Source: Rhodoferax ferrireducens
GTDB lineage: Bacteria; Pseudomonadota; Gammaproteobacteria; Burkholderiales; Burkholderiaceae_C
Reading direction: 5' to 3'
NCBI RefSeq assembly: GCF_003347515.1
Contig: NZ_QEII01000324.1
Coordinates: forward strand, 372,001-436,000
Length of the DNA stretch: 64,000 bases
In this document: positions 39,270 through 47,916 of the stretch, piece after piece
Layout of the letters: every line of letters starts with the position of its first letter
How positions within the stretch are numbered: position 1 is the stretch's first letter
Made by a program: the position numbers and the translations under genes
The notes under the pieces: model-generated
The model's database searches: none
Told to the model about the DNA's origin: nothing
The model's input: only the letters and a program-made list of their open reading frames with translations

Positions 39270-40076
39270 TCAGTAGGCTGCGCTGGGGCGTGCAGGTGAT
39301 GTGTCAACAGCAGCGGGTTTGAAGCTGCTCGCCAGGCGCCTGATGGCGTTGGCATAGATCAGGACGTCGACACCGGTGGCAACAAAGGTGCAGCCGAGGT
39401 CCAGGTAGCGCCTGGCCAGCAGCGGGTCCGAGGTCAGCGTGCCGGCGGCCTTGCCGGCGCCGATGATGGTCTTCATGGCCTGCTCAATCGCCGCCTGTAC
39501 TTCTGGATGGCCAGGATTGCCGCGGTGGCCCATGGAGGCGGCCAGATCAGCCGGGCCGATGAACACGCCGTCCACGCCTTTCACGGCGCAGATTGCTTCC
39601 AGATTCAACAAGGCAGTCACCGTTTCGGCCTGCACCAGCAGGCAAATTTCGTCGTCGGCGTAATCCAGGTAGTCGGTGCGCGCGGTCCACAGCGAGGCGC
39701 GTGCCACGGCACTGCCCACGCCTCGGATGCCCAAGGGCGGATAACGGGTGGCGTCGACGATGGCCTGCGCCTGCGCGGCCGTATCGACCATGGGCACCAG
39801 CAGATTTTGGGCACCGATGTCCAGCAACTGCTTGATGAGCGGCACCTCGCCCGCGACCGCACGCACCACGGGCTGCGCCGGGTAGGGTGCGACCGCCTGC
39901 AGCGTCGCCAGCGTGCTGCGCAAATCGTTGGGGGCGTGTTCGCCGTCGATCAACAGCCAGTCGAATGCGGCGGTGGCACTGACCTCGGCCAGGTAAGGGT
40001 CGGCCATGGACAGCCACAGTCCGATTTGCGGTTTCCCGCTGGCCAGTGCGGCCTTGAAGGGGTTGCGTGAAATCAT
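39270..40076 (-). CDS. HpcH/HpaI-family class II aldolase
   Basis: A 268-residue metal-dependent pyruvate aldolase. It follows E. coli HpaI closely: NPFKAALASGKPQIGLWLSM, then FDWLLIDGEHAPND, LLVPMVDTAAQAQAIVDATR, YPPLGIRGVGSAVARAS and GVDGVFIGPADLAASMG, with the metal-binding Glu and Asp and catalytic Arg positions kept. It cleaves a 4-hydroxy-2-keto acid into pyruvate and an aldehyde. Next to a UxaA-family dehydratase the probable substrate is a 2-keto-3-deoxy sugar acid such as 5-keto-4-deoxyglucarate (GarL role); this is an inference. It is 20 bases downstream of the dehydratase. Confidence 0.9.
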   Translation of the reverse strand: MISRNPFKAALASGKPQIGLWLSMADPYLAEVSATAAFDWLLIDGEHAPNDLRSTLATLQAVAPYPAQPVVRAVAGEVPLIKQLLDIGAQNLLVPMVDTAAQAQAIVDATRYPPLGIRGVGSAVARASLWTARTDYLDYADDEICLLVQAETVTALLNLEAICAVKGVDGVFIGPADLAASMGHRGNPGHPEVQAAIEQAMKTIIGAGKAAGTLTSDPLLARRYLDLGCTFVATGVDVLIYANAIRRLASSFKPAAVDTSPARPSAAY

Positions 40077-40096
40077 GTGTTCATCCTTTGAAATCG

Positions 40097-41641
40097 TTAA
40101 CTGACGATGCCCATATGCCAGGGCACGAACTCGTGGTCGCCCAGGCCCAGCGCCTCGCTCTTGGTCGGCTCACCCGAGGCGTGGCGCAGGATCTCCTCGA
40201 AGATGCGCTGCCCCATCTGCGGCACGTCCAGCTCGCCATCCAGGATGACGCCGCAGTTGATGTCCATGTCTTCTTCCAGGCGTTTGAACATCGGCGTATT
40301 GCTGGCCAGCTTGATCGTCGGTGCGGGCTTGGAGCCGAACATCGAGCCCCGCCCGGTGGTGAAGCAGATCAGATTCGCGCCGCTGGCAATCTGGCCGGTG
40401 GAGGCCACCGGATCGTAACCGGGTGAGTCCATGAAGACAAAGCCGTGTTGCTCAATCGGCTCGGCGTATTCGTAGACGGCCTGCAGCGGCGTAGTGCCGC
40501 CTTTCATGGCTGAACCCAGCGACTTCTCGAAAATGTTGGCCAGACCGCCGGCCTGGTTGCCGTGGCCGACCACGCCGTTGAACTGGGCATTGTGACCGGC
40601 TGTGTAGCGCTCCCACCAGGCCAGCCGGTCGAGCAGTTTCTGGCCCACTTCGGGGGACACGGCCCGGCGCGTGAGCATGTACTCCACGCCGTGGATCTCG
40701 GGGGTTTCCGACAGGATGGCGGTGCCGCCGTGGCGCACCAGAATGTCCATGGCGGCGCCGAGCGCCGGGTTGGCCGTGATGCCGGAAAACCCGTCCGAGC
40801 CGCCGCATTCCAGGCCAATCTTCAAGTGGCTGGCCGACACCGGCTGGCGTCGGGCCGCATTGGCGTGCGGCAGCATCTCCTGGATCGCGGCAATGCCGGC
40901 TTCGATCGTGACACGGGTGCCGCCCACCTCCTGCATCACCAGGGTGCGCATGAGCTTGCTGGTCTCCAGGCCTTGTGACTCGACCAGCGAGGACACCTGG
41001 TTGCGCTCGCAGCCCAGGCCGACGATCAACACGCCGGCCAGATTTGGATGGCGCGCATAGCCGGCCAGGGTGCGGCGCAGCACGTCGAAATGCTCGCTCG
41101 GCGACGACATGCCGCAGCCGCTGGTCTGGGCGAAGGCGGCGACGCCGTCCACATGGGGAAAAGCGGCCAGGCGCTCGGGTGTGAAGTGGGCCGCGATGTT
41201 CTTGATGACGGAAGCCGAGCAGTTCACCGAGGACAGGATGCCGATGAAGTTGCGCGTGCCCACCCGGCCGTCCGGCCGCACAAAGCCCATGAAGCTCGCG
41301 CGCTCAGGCTCAGGCACGTAGTCCACCGGCCGCACGTCCTGGCCAAAGGCCGGGTCGCGCTCGAAATCGACCAGCTTCATGTTGTGCGAATGCACGTAGT
41401 CGCCCGGCTCGATGTCGCGCGCGGCCATGCCGATCACTGTGTCGTATTTCAAGATGCGCTCGCCCTCGGCAATGCGGCAGGCCGCGATTTTGTGACCGGC
41501 CGGCACTTGCGCACGCGCTCGCACGCCGATCTCGGGCAGGTCCTGGCCCAGTGACAAGGCAGTTTTGGCCACCAGCACGTTGTCGTTGGCATGCAGGCGG
41601 ATAAGGGGGCTGACAGGGGGGCTGACGGTGAGATTGCTCAT
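40097..41641 (-). CDS. UxaA-family sugar-acid dehydratase (altronate/galactarate dehydratase type)
   Basis: A 514-residue iron-dependent dehydratase. The N-terminal SAF-like domain (IRLHANDNVLVAKTALSLG, AGHKIAACRIAEGERILKYD) is joined to the catalytic part with GRVGTRNFIGILSSVNCSAS, the QTSGCGMSS cysteine motif, GLGCERNQ and LKIGLECGGSDGFSG, then FTTGRGSMFG. This single-chain architecture fits altronate (UxaA) and galactarate (GarD) dehydratases. Together with the aldolase, the FAD oxidase and the Bug receptor it indicates uptake and breakdown of a hexuronate or aldarate; the specific sugar acid is not determined. Confidence 0.9.
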   Translation of the reverse strand: MSNLTVSPPVSPLIRLHANDNVLVAKTALSLGQDLPEIGVRARAQVPAGHKIAACRIAEGERILKYDTVIGMAARDIEPGDYVHSHNMKLVDFERDPAFGQDVRPVDYVPEPERASFMGFVRPDGRVGTRNFIGILSSVNCSASVIKNIAAHFTPERLAAFPHVDGVAAFAQTSGCGMSSPSEHFDVLRRTLAGYARHPNLAGVLIVGLGCERNQVSSLVESQGLETSKLMRTLVMQEVGGTRVTIEAGIAAIQEMLPHANAARRQPVSASHLKIGLECGGSDGFSGITANPALGAAMDILVRHGGTAILSETPEIHGVEYMLTRRAVSPEVGQKLLDRLAWWERYTAGHNAQFNGVVGHGNQAGGLANIFEKSLGSAMKGGTTPLQAVYEYAEPIEQHGFVFMDSPGYDPVASTGQIASGANLICFTTGRGSMFGSKPAPTIKLASNTPMFKRLEEDMDINCGVILDGELDVPQMGQRIFEEILRHASGEPTKSEALGLGDHEFVPWHMGIVS

Positions 41642-41644
41642 GAT

Positions 41645-42649
41645 TTAATTCTTCATCAGTTCCTTCAGCTTGAGCTTGTCGATCAGGAGGGTTTCCTTCT
41701 GGTACATGCTGGCGACGTACTTTTCATAGTCGGGACCATCCAGATAGAGCACCGGGGCATCGATCTTGTCAGCCACTTGCTTGAACTCGGGGCTGGCCAC
41801 GGCCGCGCGGAAGGCTTCGCGCAGCTTCAGGGTGATGGCCGGGTCCAGGCCTTTGGGTGCGCCGATGCCGTTGGGCGCATCCACCACGACGTTGTAGCCC
41901 AGTTCCTTGAGCGTGGGCGCGTCCTTGAAGCGCGCGGTACGGTGCTCGCCCCAGGTGGCCAGCAATTTGAGCTTGCCGGCTTCGACATGCGGTGCCCACG
42001 AGCTGGAATCGGCCAGCAAATCCACATGACTGCCCAGCACGGCCTGCAAGGCCTCGGCGCCGCCCTTGTAGGGGACATGGTTGAACTGGATGCCGGCGGC
42101 CATGGCGAACTCTTCCATGCCCACATGGGTGGCGCCACCGACGCCGGCATGGGCATAGGTGAGCTTGCCGGGGTTGGCTTTCGCAAAGCTCACCAGGTCT
42201 TTGAGCGACTTGAAGTTTGAATCGGCCTTGACGGCGATGCCGAAGGTTTGGCCCGAGGTCCGCGCCAGAAAGGTGAAATCCTTGAGCGGGTCCAGCTGCA
42301 GGGTGCCGAGCTGCGAGAAGCGCGTCACGGAAATCGGTATCTGCCCAATGGTGTAGCCGTCAGGCTTGGCCGAGGCCATGGCCTTGGTGCCAATCATGCC
42401 GGAGGCGCCCGCCTTGTTTTCCAACACGATGGACTGACCCAACGCGCGCGCGGCCACTAGGCACAAGGCGCGCATCGACTGGTCGGCGGTGCCGCCTGCG
42501 GGCCAGGGGCAGATGAAGGTGATGGGGCGCTCGGGATAGCCCTGCGCCAGCGCGCGCAAGGGGCTCAGCAGCGCGGTTGCACCGGCAACGGCGGTACCGA
42601 CGAGCAGGCTGCGACGCTTGATGCTGACGGAAAAAGGGGGAGTTTGCAT
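41645..42649 (-). CDS. Bug/TctC-family tripartite tricarboxylate receptor
   Basis: A 334-residue periplasmic solute receptor. The leader MQTPPFSVSIKRRSLLVGTA contains an RR pair before a hydrophobic stretch ending ALAQ near residue 36, so Tat or Sec export. Family segments are YPERPITFICPWPAGGTADQ, ENKAGASGMIGTKAMASAKP, PDGYTIGQ and HVPYKGGAEALQAVLGSHVD. Bug receptors bind carboxylated compounds and many act with TctAB, which is not present here. It lies 3 bases upstream of the dehydratase and is the first gene of the catabolic operon, divergent from the LysR regulator. Confidence 0.92.
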   Translation of the reverse strand: MQTPPFSVSIKRRSLLVGTAVAGATALLSPLRALAQGYPERPITFICPWPAGGTADQSMRALCLVAARALGQSIVLENKAGASGMIGTKAMASAKPDGYTIGQIPISVTRFSQLGTLQLDPLKDFTFLARTSGQTFGIAVKADSNFKSLKDLVSFAKANPGKLTYAHAGVGGATHVGMEEFAMAAGIQFNHVPYKGGAEALQAVLGSHVDLLADSSSWAPHVEAGKLKLLATWGEHRTARFKDAPTLKELGYNVVVDAPNGIGAPKGLDPAITLKLREAFRAAVASPEFKQVADKIDAPVLYLDGPDYEKYVASMYQKETLLIDKLKLKELMKN

Positions 42650-42711
42650 GTTGTCTGCCTCTGAAGGGATGGGTTGTTGTGCCGCGATTCTTCCCCGATT
42701 CTTTATAACAA

Positions 42712-42728
42712 TCCAATCAATTATTGGA
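42712..42728. promoter_or_regulatory. LysR-type binding-site candidate
   Basis: TCCAATCAATTATTGGA is an inverted repeat with perfect 6-base arms TCCAAT/ATTGGA and a 5-base centre. It lies in the 111-base gap between the divergent Bug-receptor operon and the LysR gene, where an LTTR recognition site is expected. Confidence 0.6.
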
Positions 42729-42760
42729 ATTGCTTGATAGCCTGCAAGTTAACATTAGAT

Positions 42761-43759
42761 GTGACCCAAATTGACCGCGTCCTGCGCTCCAACATCAAAC
42801 TGCGCCACCTGCAACTGGTGGTGGCGCTGGACCAGTTTCGTCATCTGGGCCGGACGGCAGAGTTCCTGTCGGTCAGCCAGCCGGCCGTCTCCAAAATGCT
42901 GGCCGAGGTGGAAAGCATGCTGGATTTAACCCTGTTTGACCGTTCGACGCGCGGCACCGAGCCGACCTCCAGCGGACAGGCTATTGTCCGGTTTGCCCGT
43001 TCGGTGCTGGCTGACTATGAGCGCACGCGCGACGAGATCGCGGCGGTGGCCAGTGGCGCGGCGGGGCGCACCCGGGTGGGCTCCATGGTGGTGGCCTTGC
43101 CGGTGCTGCTGGCCGGCGCGGTCAAGCTGCTCAAGCAGCGCTCGGCCCAGGCCAGTGTGCTGGTCGAGGAGGGCGACCTGACGCACCTGCTGCCCAAACT
43201 GCGCCTGGGTGAACTGGATCTGTTCGTCGGCCGCCTGGAGCCCGGCTATTCCGCCCCGGACCTGGTGACCGAAGCCCTGTACAACGAACCCATGGTGGTG
43301 GTGGTCAAGCACGGCCATGCGCTCACGCGTCAGCCAGCGCCGGACTGGGGTGATTTGGCCCGTATGCCCTGCGTGCTGCCGCCGCCGTGGGCGTCCTTGC
43401 GCGTGAAGATTGAGCAGACCTTCTTTCGCCATGGCCTGAACCCGCCGCTGGACATCCTCGAGACCTCGTCATTCCTGGCGCTCAGCACCTTTGTGCAGCA
43501 GCGCGACGCGGCTGGCTTTCTGGCGCGTTCGGTGGGTCTGCATTTTCAGAACCAAGGTTTGCTCCATGTGTTGCCGATCGAAGTTCCGATCGAACTGCCG
43601 CCGATTGGACTGATCACGATGCGCGGACGGCGGCTGCCGCCGAGCAGCGAGCAGTTGATGGTCTGTTTGCGCCTGACTGCAAAAACCGACCCGCAGCTGA
43701 TGCCGCCGGCAGATGTGGTCCGCCGATCAAGGAATCCGACGCGACAGGGCGGCAAGTAG
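42761..43759 (+). CDS. LysR-family transcriptional regulator
   Basis: A 332-residue LTTR. The winged HTH is KLRHLQLVVALDQFRHLGRT, AEFLSVSQPAVSKMLAEVES and LFDRSTRGTEPTSSGQ, resembling the GbpR/CbbR-like group that regulates sugar utilisation. The C-terminal periplasmic-binding-like effector domain begins near residue 95 (RVGSMVVALPVLLAGAVKLL). The start is taken as GTG 42761 (VTQIDRVLRSNIK); the open frame upstream contains the operator-like palindrome and is unlikely to be coding. It is divergent from the sugar-acid operon and probably controls it. Confidence 0.9.
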   Translation: MTQIDRVLRSNIKLRHLQLVVALDQFRHLGRTAEFLSVSQPAVSKMLAEVESMLDLTLFDRSTRGTEPTSSGQAIVRFARSVLADYERTRDEIAAVASGAAGRTRVGSMVVALPVLLAGAVKLLKQRSAQASVLVEEGDLTHLLPKLRLGELDLFVGRLEPGYSAPDLVTEALYNEPMVVVVKHGHALTRQPAPDWGDLARMPCVLPPPWASLRVKIEQTFFRHGLNPPLDILETSSFLALSTFVQQRDAAGFLARSVGLHFQNQGLLHVLPIEVPIELPPIGLITMRGRRLPPSSEQLMVCLRLTAKTDPQLMPPADVVRRSRNPTRQGGK

Positions 43760-43862
43760 AGCGGCGCTGAGCCGTTCTGGAGAGAACGCCAATGCAGACC
43801 ATGCAGATCGCTTGCGGCACAATGGACGCTCCAAGTAACGTCATGTGGGTGTCTGTCCCGAA

Positions 43863-46841
43863 ATGAGTTTTGACCCGGTGAATATGGCTGACGAAATCCA
43901 GCGCCTGCAAGACGAACTGCGGGATGCGCATCGCCGCCTGCAATTGGCGGCCGATGCGACTGGTCCTCTGGGGGGTGACCCGTCGAAGGCGCTGCTGGCG
44001 GGGGTGTTCAGACTGAGCCCGGTGGCCATCTCCCTGAGCCGTGCATGTGATGGCATGTATGTGGATGTCAACGACGAATGGACCCGCCTCATGGGCCTGA
44101 CCGTGCAGGACGTTGTCGGGCGAACCACGGTTGAGATTGGCGTTTGGACCGATAAGGCACAGCGCGATGCCGGGGTGAAGCCCGCGCGCGAATCCGGACG
44201 CCTGCGCAATCTGGATTTTCCGTTCACCAGGCCGGACGGCACCAAGCTCATCCTCCAGCTCAACGCCTCCCATATCGAGATAGGCGGCACGGCGCATTTG
44301 CTGAGTTACGTCAAGGACGTAAGCGCTGAGCGAGCGGCGCAAGCTGCATTGCTGGCCAGTGAGCAGCTTTTGAAGGCGAGCAACAACCGGCTCAGTCAGC
44401 AAGTCCGACTGTTCGAAACGATGGAGAGTCTCGCCTCGGTGGGGTACTGGACATCCGGCGCCGGGGTTGGCGGCTTGCGCTGGTCCAAGGGCTTGTATGG
44501 GCTGGCGGCACTGGAACCCGGGACGGTTCTGGAGGCGGCCGCCGCGCGCAGCCGCATCCATGCAGACGATCTGCAGCAGTTTGCCGAGGCCCGTGCCAAG
44601 TTGGACGGCTCCATGCTGGAATACCGGTGGCATCACCGGGACGGGCGGGTTCACTGGTTGCGCTCGCGCATGCGGAGCTGGTCGGAGGACGGCAGCGAAG
44701 CCTTTGGCGTGGTGCAAGACATCACAGATGAACGTGAGACTTCGCTGGCGCTCCAGGAAAGGCTCGGGTTCATTCAAAAAATCACCAGTCGTTTGCCTGG
44801 CGTGGTGTTTCAGTTGCGGCTCAAGGCCGATGGCTCGTTTGAGTTTCCCTACATCAGCGACACCGTGCGCGACCTCTATCGGGGCGTGACGCCTGATGAT
44901 CTCATGCGAGACGCGTCCTGCACCCTGAAACTGCACCATCCAGATGACCTGGAAGCATTCACTACCTCGGTCAGGGCTTCCGCCCGGGATCTCTCGCCCT
45001 GGCGCCATGAATACCGTCTGCGCTTTGAGGATGGCGAGGTGCGCTGGCTGCTGGGGCATGCCATGCCCGAACGGGAGGTGGATGGCGCCGTGCTGTGGAA
45101 TGGCTTTACCACCGACGTTACCTCGCGCAAACAGGCCGAGGAAAGCCTGCGAGACAGCGAGGCGCGTTTTCGGGCCTTGACCGAACTCTCCTCCGATTGG
45201 TATTGGGAGCAGGACGAGCAGTTTCGCTTCATCCGGGTGGACCGCAATCTGGAGTCATTCAATGAGCTGCCGGCGCAAAGTCTTGTTGGCGTCACGCGCT
45301 GGGAATCCGACGCGCTGGGTGTCAGCCAGGCGCAGTGGGCCGCGCACCGGGCGGCGTTGGCGGCGCATGAAACCTTTCACGATTTCGAAATGCAGCGCAG
45401 GCACGTGGATGGCTCCCTGGTGTGGGCCTCCGTCAGTGGCACGCCTATTTTCGATGCCAAGGGCTGTTTCAAGGGCTACCGAGGCATAGGGCGCGACATC
45501 ACTGCCCGCAAACGGGCCGAGGAGAAAATTGAACGGCTGGCGTTCTACGACGTACTCACCGAGCTGCCCAACCGCCGCTTGCTGATGGATCGCCTGCAGC
45601 AGGCGCTGGTGGCCAGCGGACGCGAAAAATCGACCGGCGCCTTGCTGTTCATCGACCTGGATAACTTCAAGGACCTCAACGATACCCAGGGTCACGATGT
45701 CGGCGACCTGCTGCTCAGGCAGGTGGCGCAGCGTCTGGTGGCCAGTGTGCGCGAGGCCGACACCGTGGCGCGCCTGGGTGGTGACGAGTTTGTGGTGATG
45801 TTGCAGAAACTGGACCGCAATGTGGCCACGGCCACCGCCCAGGTGGAGCACGTGGGCAAGAAAATTCTGCGCCAGTTGAACCAGGTGTACCTGTTGGGCA
45901 CGCTGGAGCATCACAGCACGCCCAGTATCGGCGTCACCCTGTTTGAAGACCATCAGCAGACGATGGATGAATTGCTCAAGCAGGCCGATCTGGCGATGTA
46001 CGAGTCCAAATCGGCCGGGCGCAATACGCTGCGTTTTTTCGACCCGGCCATGCAGGCGCTGGTGGCCCGTCGCACCGAACTGGAGCTGGACTTGCGCCAC
46101 GGTTTGCAGCGCAATGAGTTGGTGTTGTTTTACCAGCCGGTGGTCGACGCGCACGCACGTGTTGTCGGTGTGGAGGCCCTGGTGCGCTGGCAGCACCCCT
46201 TGCGCGGTCAGGTGTCGCCTGCCGAGTTCATTCCCATGGCCGAGCAGACTGGCCTCATCTTGCCGCTGGGGCAGTGGGTGCTGGAAGTCGCCTGCCTGCA
46301 ACTGGTGCGCTGGTCGGCGCACGCGTCCACCGCGTGCCTGAGCATGGCGGTGAACGTGAGTGCCCGCCAGTTCAAACACCCGGAATTTGTGCAGCAGGTA
46401 CTGGACTTGTTGCGCGAAACCGGGGCGAACCCGCAACGCCTGAAACTGGAGCTGACGGAAAGCCTTTTGCTCACGGACACCCAGGACGCTATTCTGAAAA
46501 TGACGGAGTTGCGTGCGGTCGGCGTGCGTTTCTCGCTGGACGATTTCGGGACCGGTTATTCGTCTTTGTCCTACCTCAAACTCTTGCCCTTGCAGCAGCT
46601 CAAGATTGACCAGTCCTTCGTGCGCGATGTGCTGACCGACCCGAACGATGCCGCCATTGCCCGCACCGTGCTCGCCCTGGGGCAAAGTCTGGGGTTTGAC
46701 GTGGTGGCCGAGGGTGTGGAAACCGTCGGCCAGCGCGACTTTTTGCTGAAAAACGGGTGCACCCTGTTTCAGGGCTATCTGTTTGGCAAGCCGGCGCCGA
46801 TAGAGCTACTGCAGCTCGGCGACCGGTCGCTGGCGTCGTAG
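43863..46841 (+). CDS. multi-PAS GGDEF-EAL cyclic-di-GMP protein
   Basis: A 992-residue cytoplasmic protein with no membrane helix. About four PAS-type domains occupy residues 40-555 (including PAC-like ends VVQDITDERE, GFTTDVTSRKQAE and GIGRDITARKRAE). The GGDEF domain is about residues 565-730, with an intact active site RLGGDEFVVML near residue 640. The EAL domain is about residues 740-985, with intact VGVEALVRWQHP and later DDFGTGYSSLSYL and EGVET motifs. Both synthetic and degrading activities are therefore possible. ATG 43863 is preferred; GTG 43845 or ATG 43884 are alternatives. It is convergent with suhB. Confidence 0.93.
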   Translation: MSFDPVNMADEIQRLQDELRDAHRRLQLAADATGPLGGDPSKALLAGVFRLSPVAISLSRACDGMYVDVNDEWTRLMGLTVQDVVGRTTVEIGVWTDKAQRDAGVKPARESGRLRNLDFPFTRPDGTKLILQLNASHIEIGGTAHLLSYVKDVSAERAAQAALLASEQLLKASNNRLSQQVRLFETMESLASVGYWTSGAGVGGLRWSKGLYGLAALEPGTVLEAAAARSRIHADDLQQFAEARAKLDGSMLEYRWHHRDGRVHWLRSRMRSWSEDGSEAFGVVQDITDERETSLALQERLGFIQKITSRLPGVVFQLRLKADGSFEFPYISDTVRDLYRGVTPDDLMRDASCTLKLHHPDDLEAFTTSVRASARDLSPWRHEYRLRFEDGEVRWLLGHAMPEREVDGAVLWNGFTTDVTSRKQAEESLRDSEARFRALTELSSDWYWEQDEQFRFIRVDRNLESFNELPAQSLVGVTRWESDALGVSQAQWAAHRAALAAHETFHDFEMQRRHVDGSLVWASVSGTPIFDAKGCFKGYRGIGRDITARKRAEEKIERLAFYDVLTELPNRRLLMDRLQQALVASGREKSTGALLFIDLDNFKDLNDTQGHDVGDLLLRQVAQRLVASVREADTVARLGGDEFVVMLQKLDRNVATATAQVEHVGKKILRQLNQVYLLGTLEHHSTPSIGVTLFEDHQQTMDELLKQADLAMYESKSAGRNTLRFFDPAMQALVARRTELELDLRHGLQRNELVLFYQPVVDAHARVVGVEALVRWQHPLRGQVSPAEFIPMAEQTGLILPLGQWVLEVACLQLVRWSAHASTACLSMAVNVSARQFKHPEFVQQVLDLLRETGANPQRLKLELTESLLLTDTQDAILKMTELRAVGVRFSLDDFGTGYSSLSYLKLLPLQQLKIDQSFVRDVLTDPNDAAIARTVLALGQSLGFDVVAEGVETVGQRDFLLKNGCTLFQGYLFGKPAPIELLQLGDRSLAS

Positions 46842-46872
46842 CGCTCCTTGCGGCGGCGCTACAGGGGTGGCG

Positions 46873-47808
46873 TTAAAAAGGCGCGTCAGTCGCCGTAGGG
46901 GCGACGGCGTCTGGTGTGTCGCCTGCGGTGGGTGTGGTTTCTGGCTCTGCCACAGAGGCCTGTGCCGCCTGACGCAAAGTGGCCTTTTCGCCGGCGCTGG
47001 CAAACTTGCTGTACTTGCCCAGAATGCTCACCATCTGGCCATAGATCCGCGGGTTGCCGGCCATGCATTCTTTTTGCTCCAGGAAATCCGCGTCGCCGGA
47101 GAAATTGCCGACCAAACCGCCGGCCTCGGTCACCATCAGGGCGCCCGCTGCCACGTCCCAGGGTTGTAGGCCGGCCTCGAAGAATCCCTCGGTGTAACCG
47201 GCAGCCACATAGGCCAGATCAAGCGCCGCAGCGCCAGGGCGGCGCAGGCCGGCCGTGAGTTTCATCATGTCACCCATCATGAGCAGGTAGGTGTTGAGGT
47301 CGTCGCCCGGACGGAACGGGAAACCGGTGGAAATCAGGGATTCCTGCAGGCGGATGCGTTTGGAGACGCGCAGGCGGCGGTCATTCAAATAAGCGCCACG
47401 GCCTTTGGTGGCGGTGAACAGGTCGTTGCGGCTGGGGTCGTAAATGACGGCCTGCTCAATCTTGCCCTTGACGGCCAGCGCGATGCTGACGCAGTAAACG
47501 GGAAAGCCGTGGATGAAGTTGGTGGTGCCGTCCAGCGGATCGATGATCCAGACAAACTCGGAGTCCTTGGCACCATGTTCCCGACCTGATTCTTCAGCCC
47601 AGATGCCGTGGCCTGGATAGGCGGTGAGCAGCGTCTCGATGATGGCTTGCTCGGCGGCCTGGTCCACCTCGGTCACGAAGTCGTTGACCTGCTTTTGCGA
47701 GATTCGAACCGCTTCAACGTCAAGCGCGGCGCGATTGATGATGGAACCAGCGGTGCGGGCGGCCTTGACGGCCACATTGATCATGGGGTGCAGATTGGGG
47801 GATGCCAT
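46873..47808 (-). CDS. suhB: inositol-1-monophosphatase family protein SuhB
   Basis: A 311-residue Mg-dependent phosphatase. Metal-binding motifs are WAEESGRE near residue 70, WIIDPLDGTTNFIHGFP near residue 87 and PWDVAAGALMVTEAGG near residue 218. In Proteobacteria SuhB also joins rRNA antitermination complexes. The first 270 residues equal the E. coli protein; a ~40-residue Ala/Thr/Pro-rich tail (TPTAGDTPDAVAPTATDAPF) is extra and probably disordered. It is divergent from trmJ, a common Burkholderiales arrangement. Confidence 0.95.
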   Translation of the reverse strand: MASPNLHPMINVAVKAARTAGSIINRAALDVEAVRISQKQVNDFVTEVDQAAEQAIIETLLTAYPGHGIWAEESGREHGAKDSEFVWIIDPLDGTTNFIHGFPVYCVSIALAVKGKIEQAVIYDPSRNDLFTATKGRGAYLNDRRLRVSKRIRLQESLISTGFPFRPGDDLNTYLLMMGDMMKLTAGLRRPGAAALDLAYVAAGYTEGFFEAGLQPWDVAAGALMVTEAGGLVGNFSGDADFLEQKECMAGNPRIYGQMVSILGKYSKFASAGEKATLRQAAQASVAEPETTPTAGDTPDAVAPTATDAPF

Positions 47809-47916
47809 AAGTTTTGATTAAGAGCGGGACGGGACTGCAAGGCGATGCGGGCAGCGACAATAGCGGGATTTTACCCGCCCGGCGATTTTTCAAATTTCGA
47901 GCGCATTTTGGATGTC

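Noticed and set aside
45255..46685. A 476-codon open frame antisense to the GGDEF-EAL gene
   Set aside because: The sense strand encodes intact GGDEF and EAL motifs; the antisense peptide has no recognisable feature.
46838..46862. Hairpin GTAGCGC/GCGCTAC at the end of the GGDEF-EAL gene as a terminator
   Set aside because: The stem has only 7 pairs with an 11-base loop and no T tract; too weak to call.
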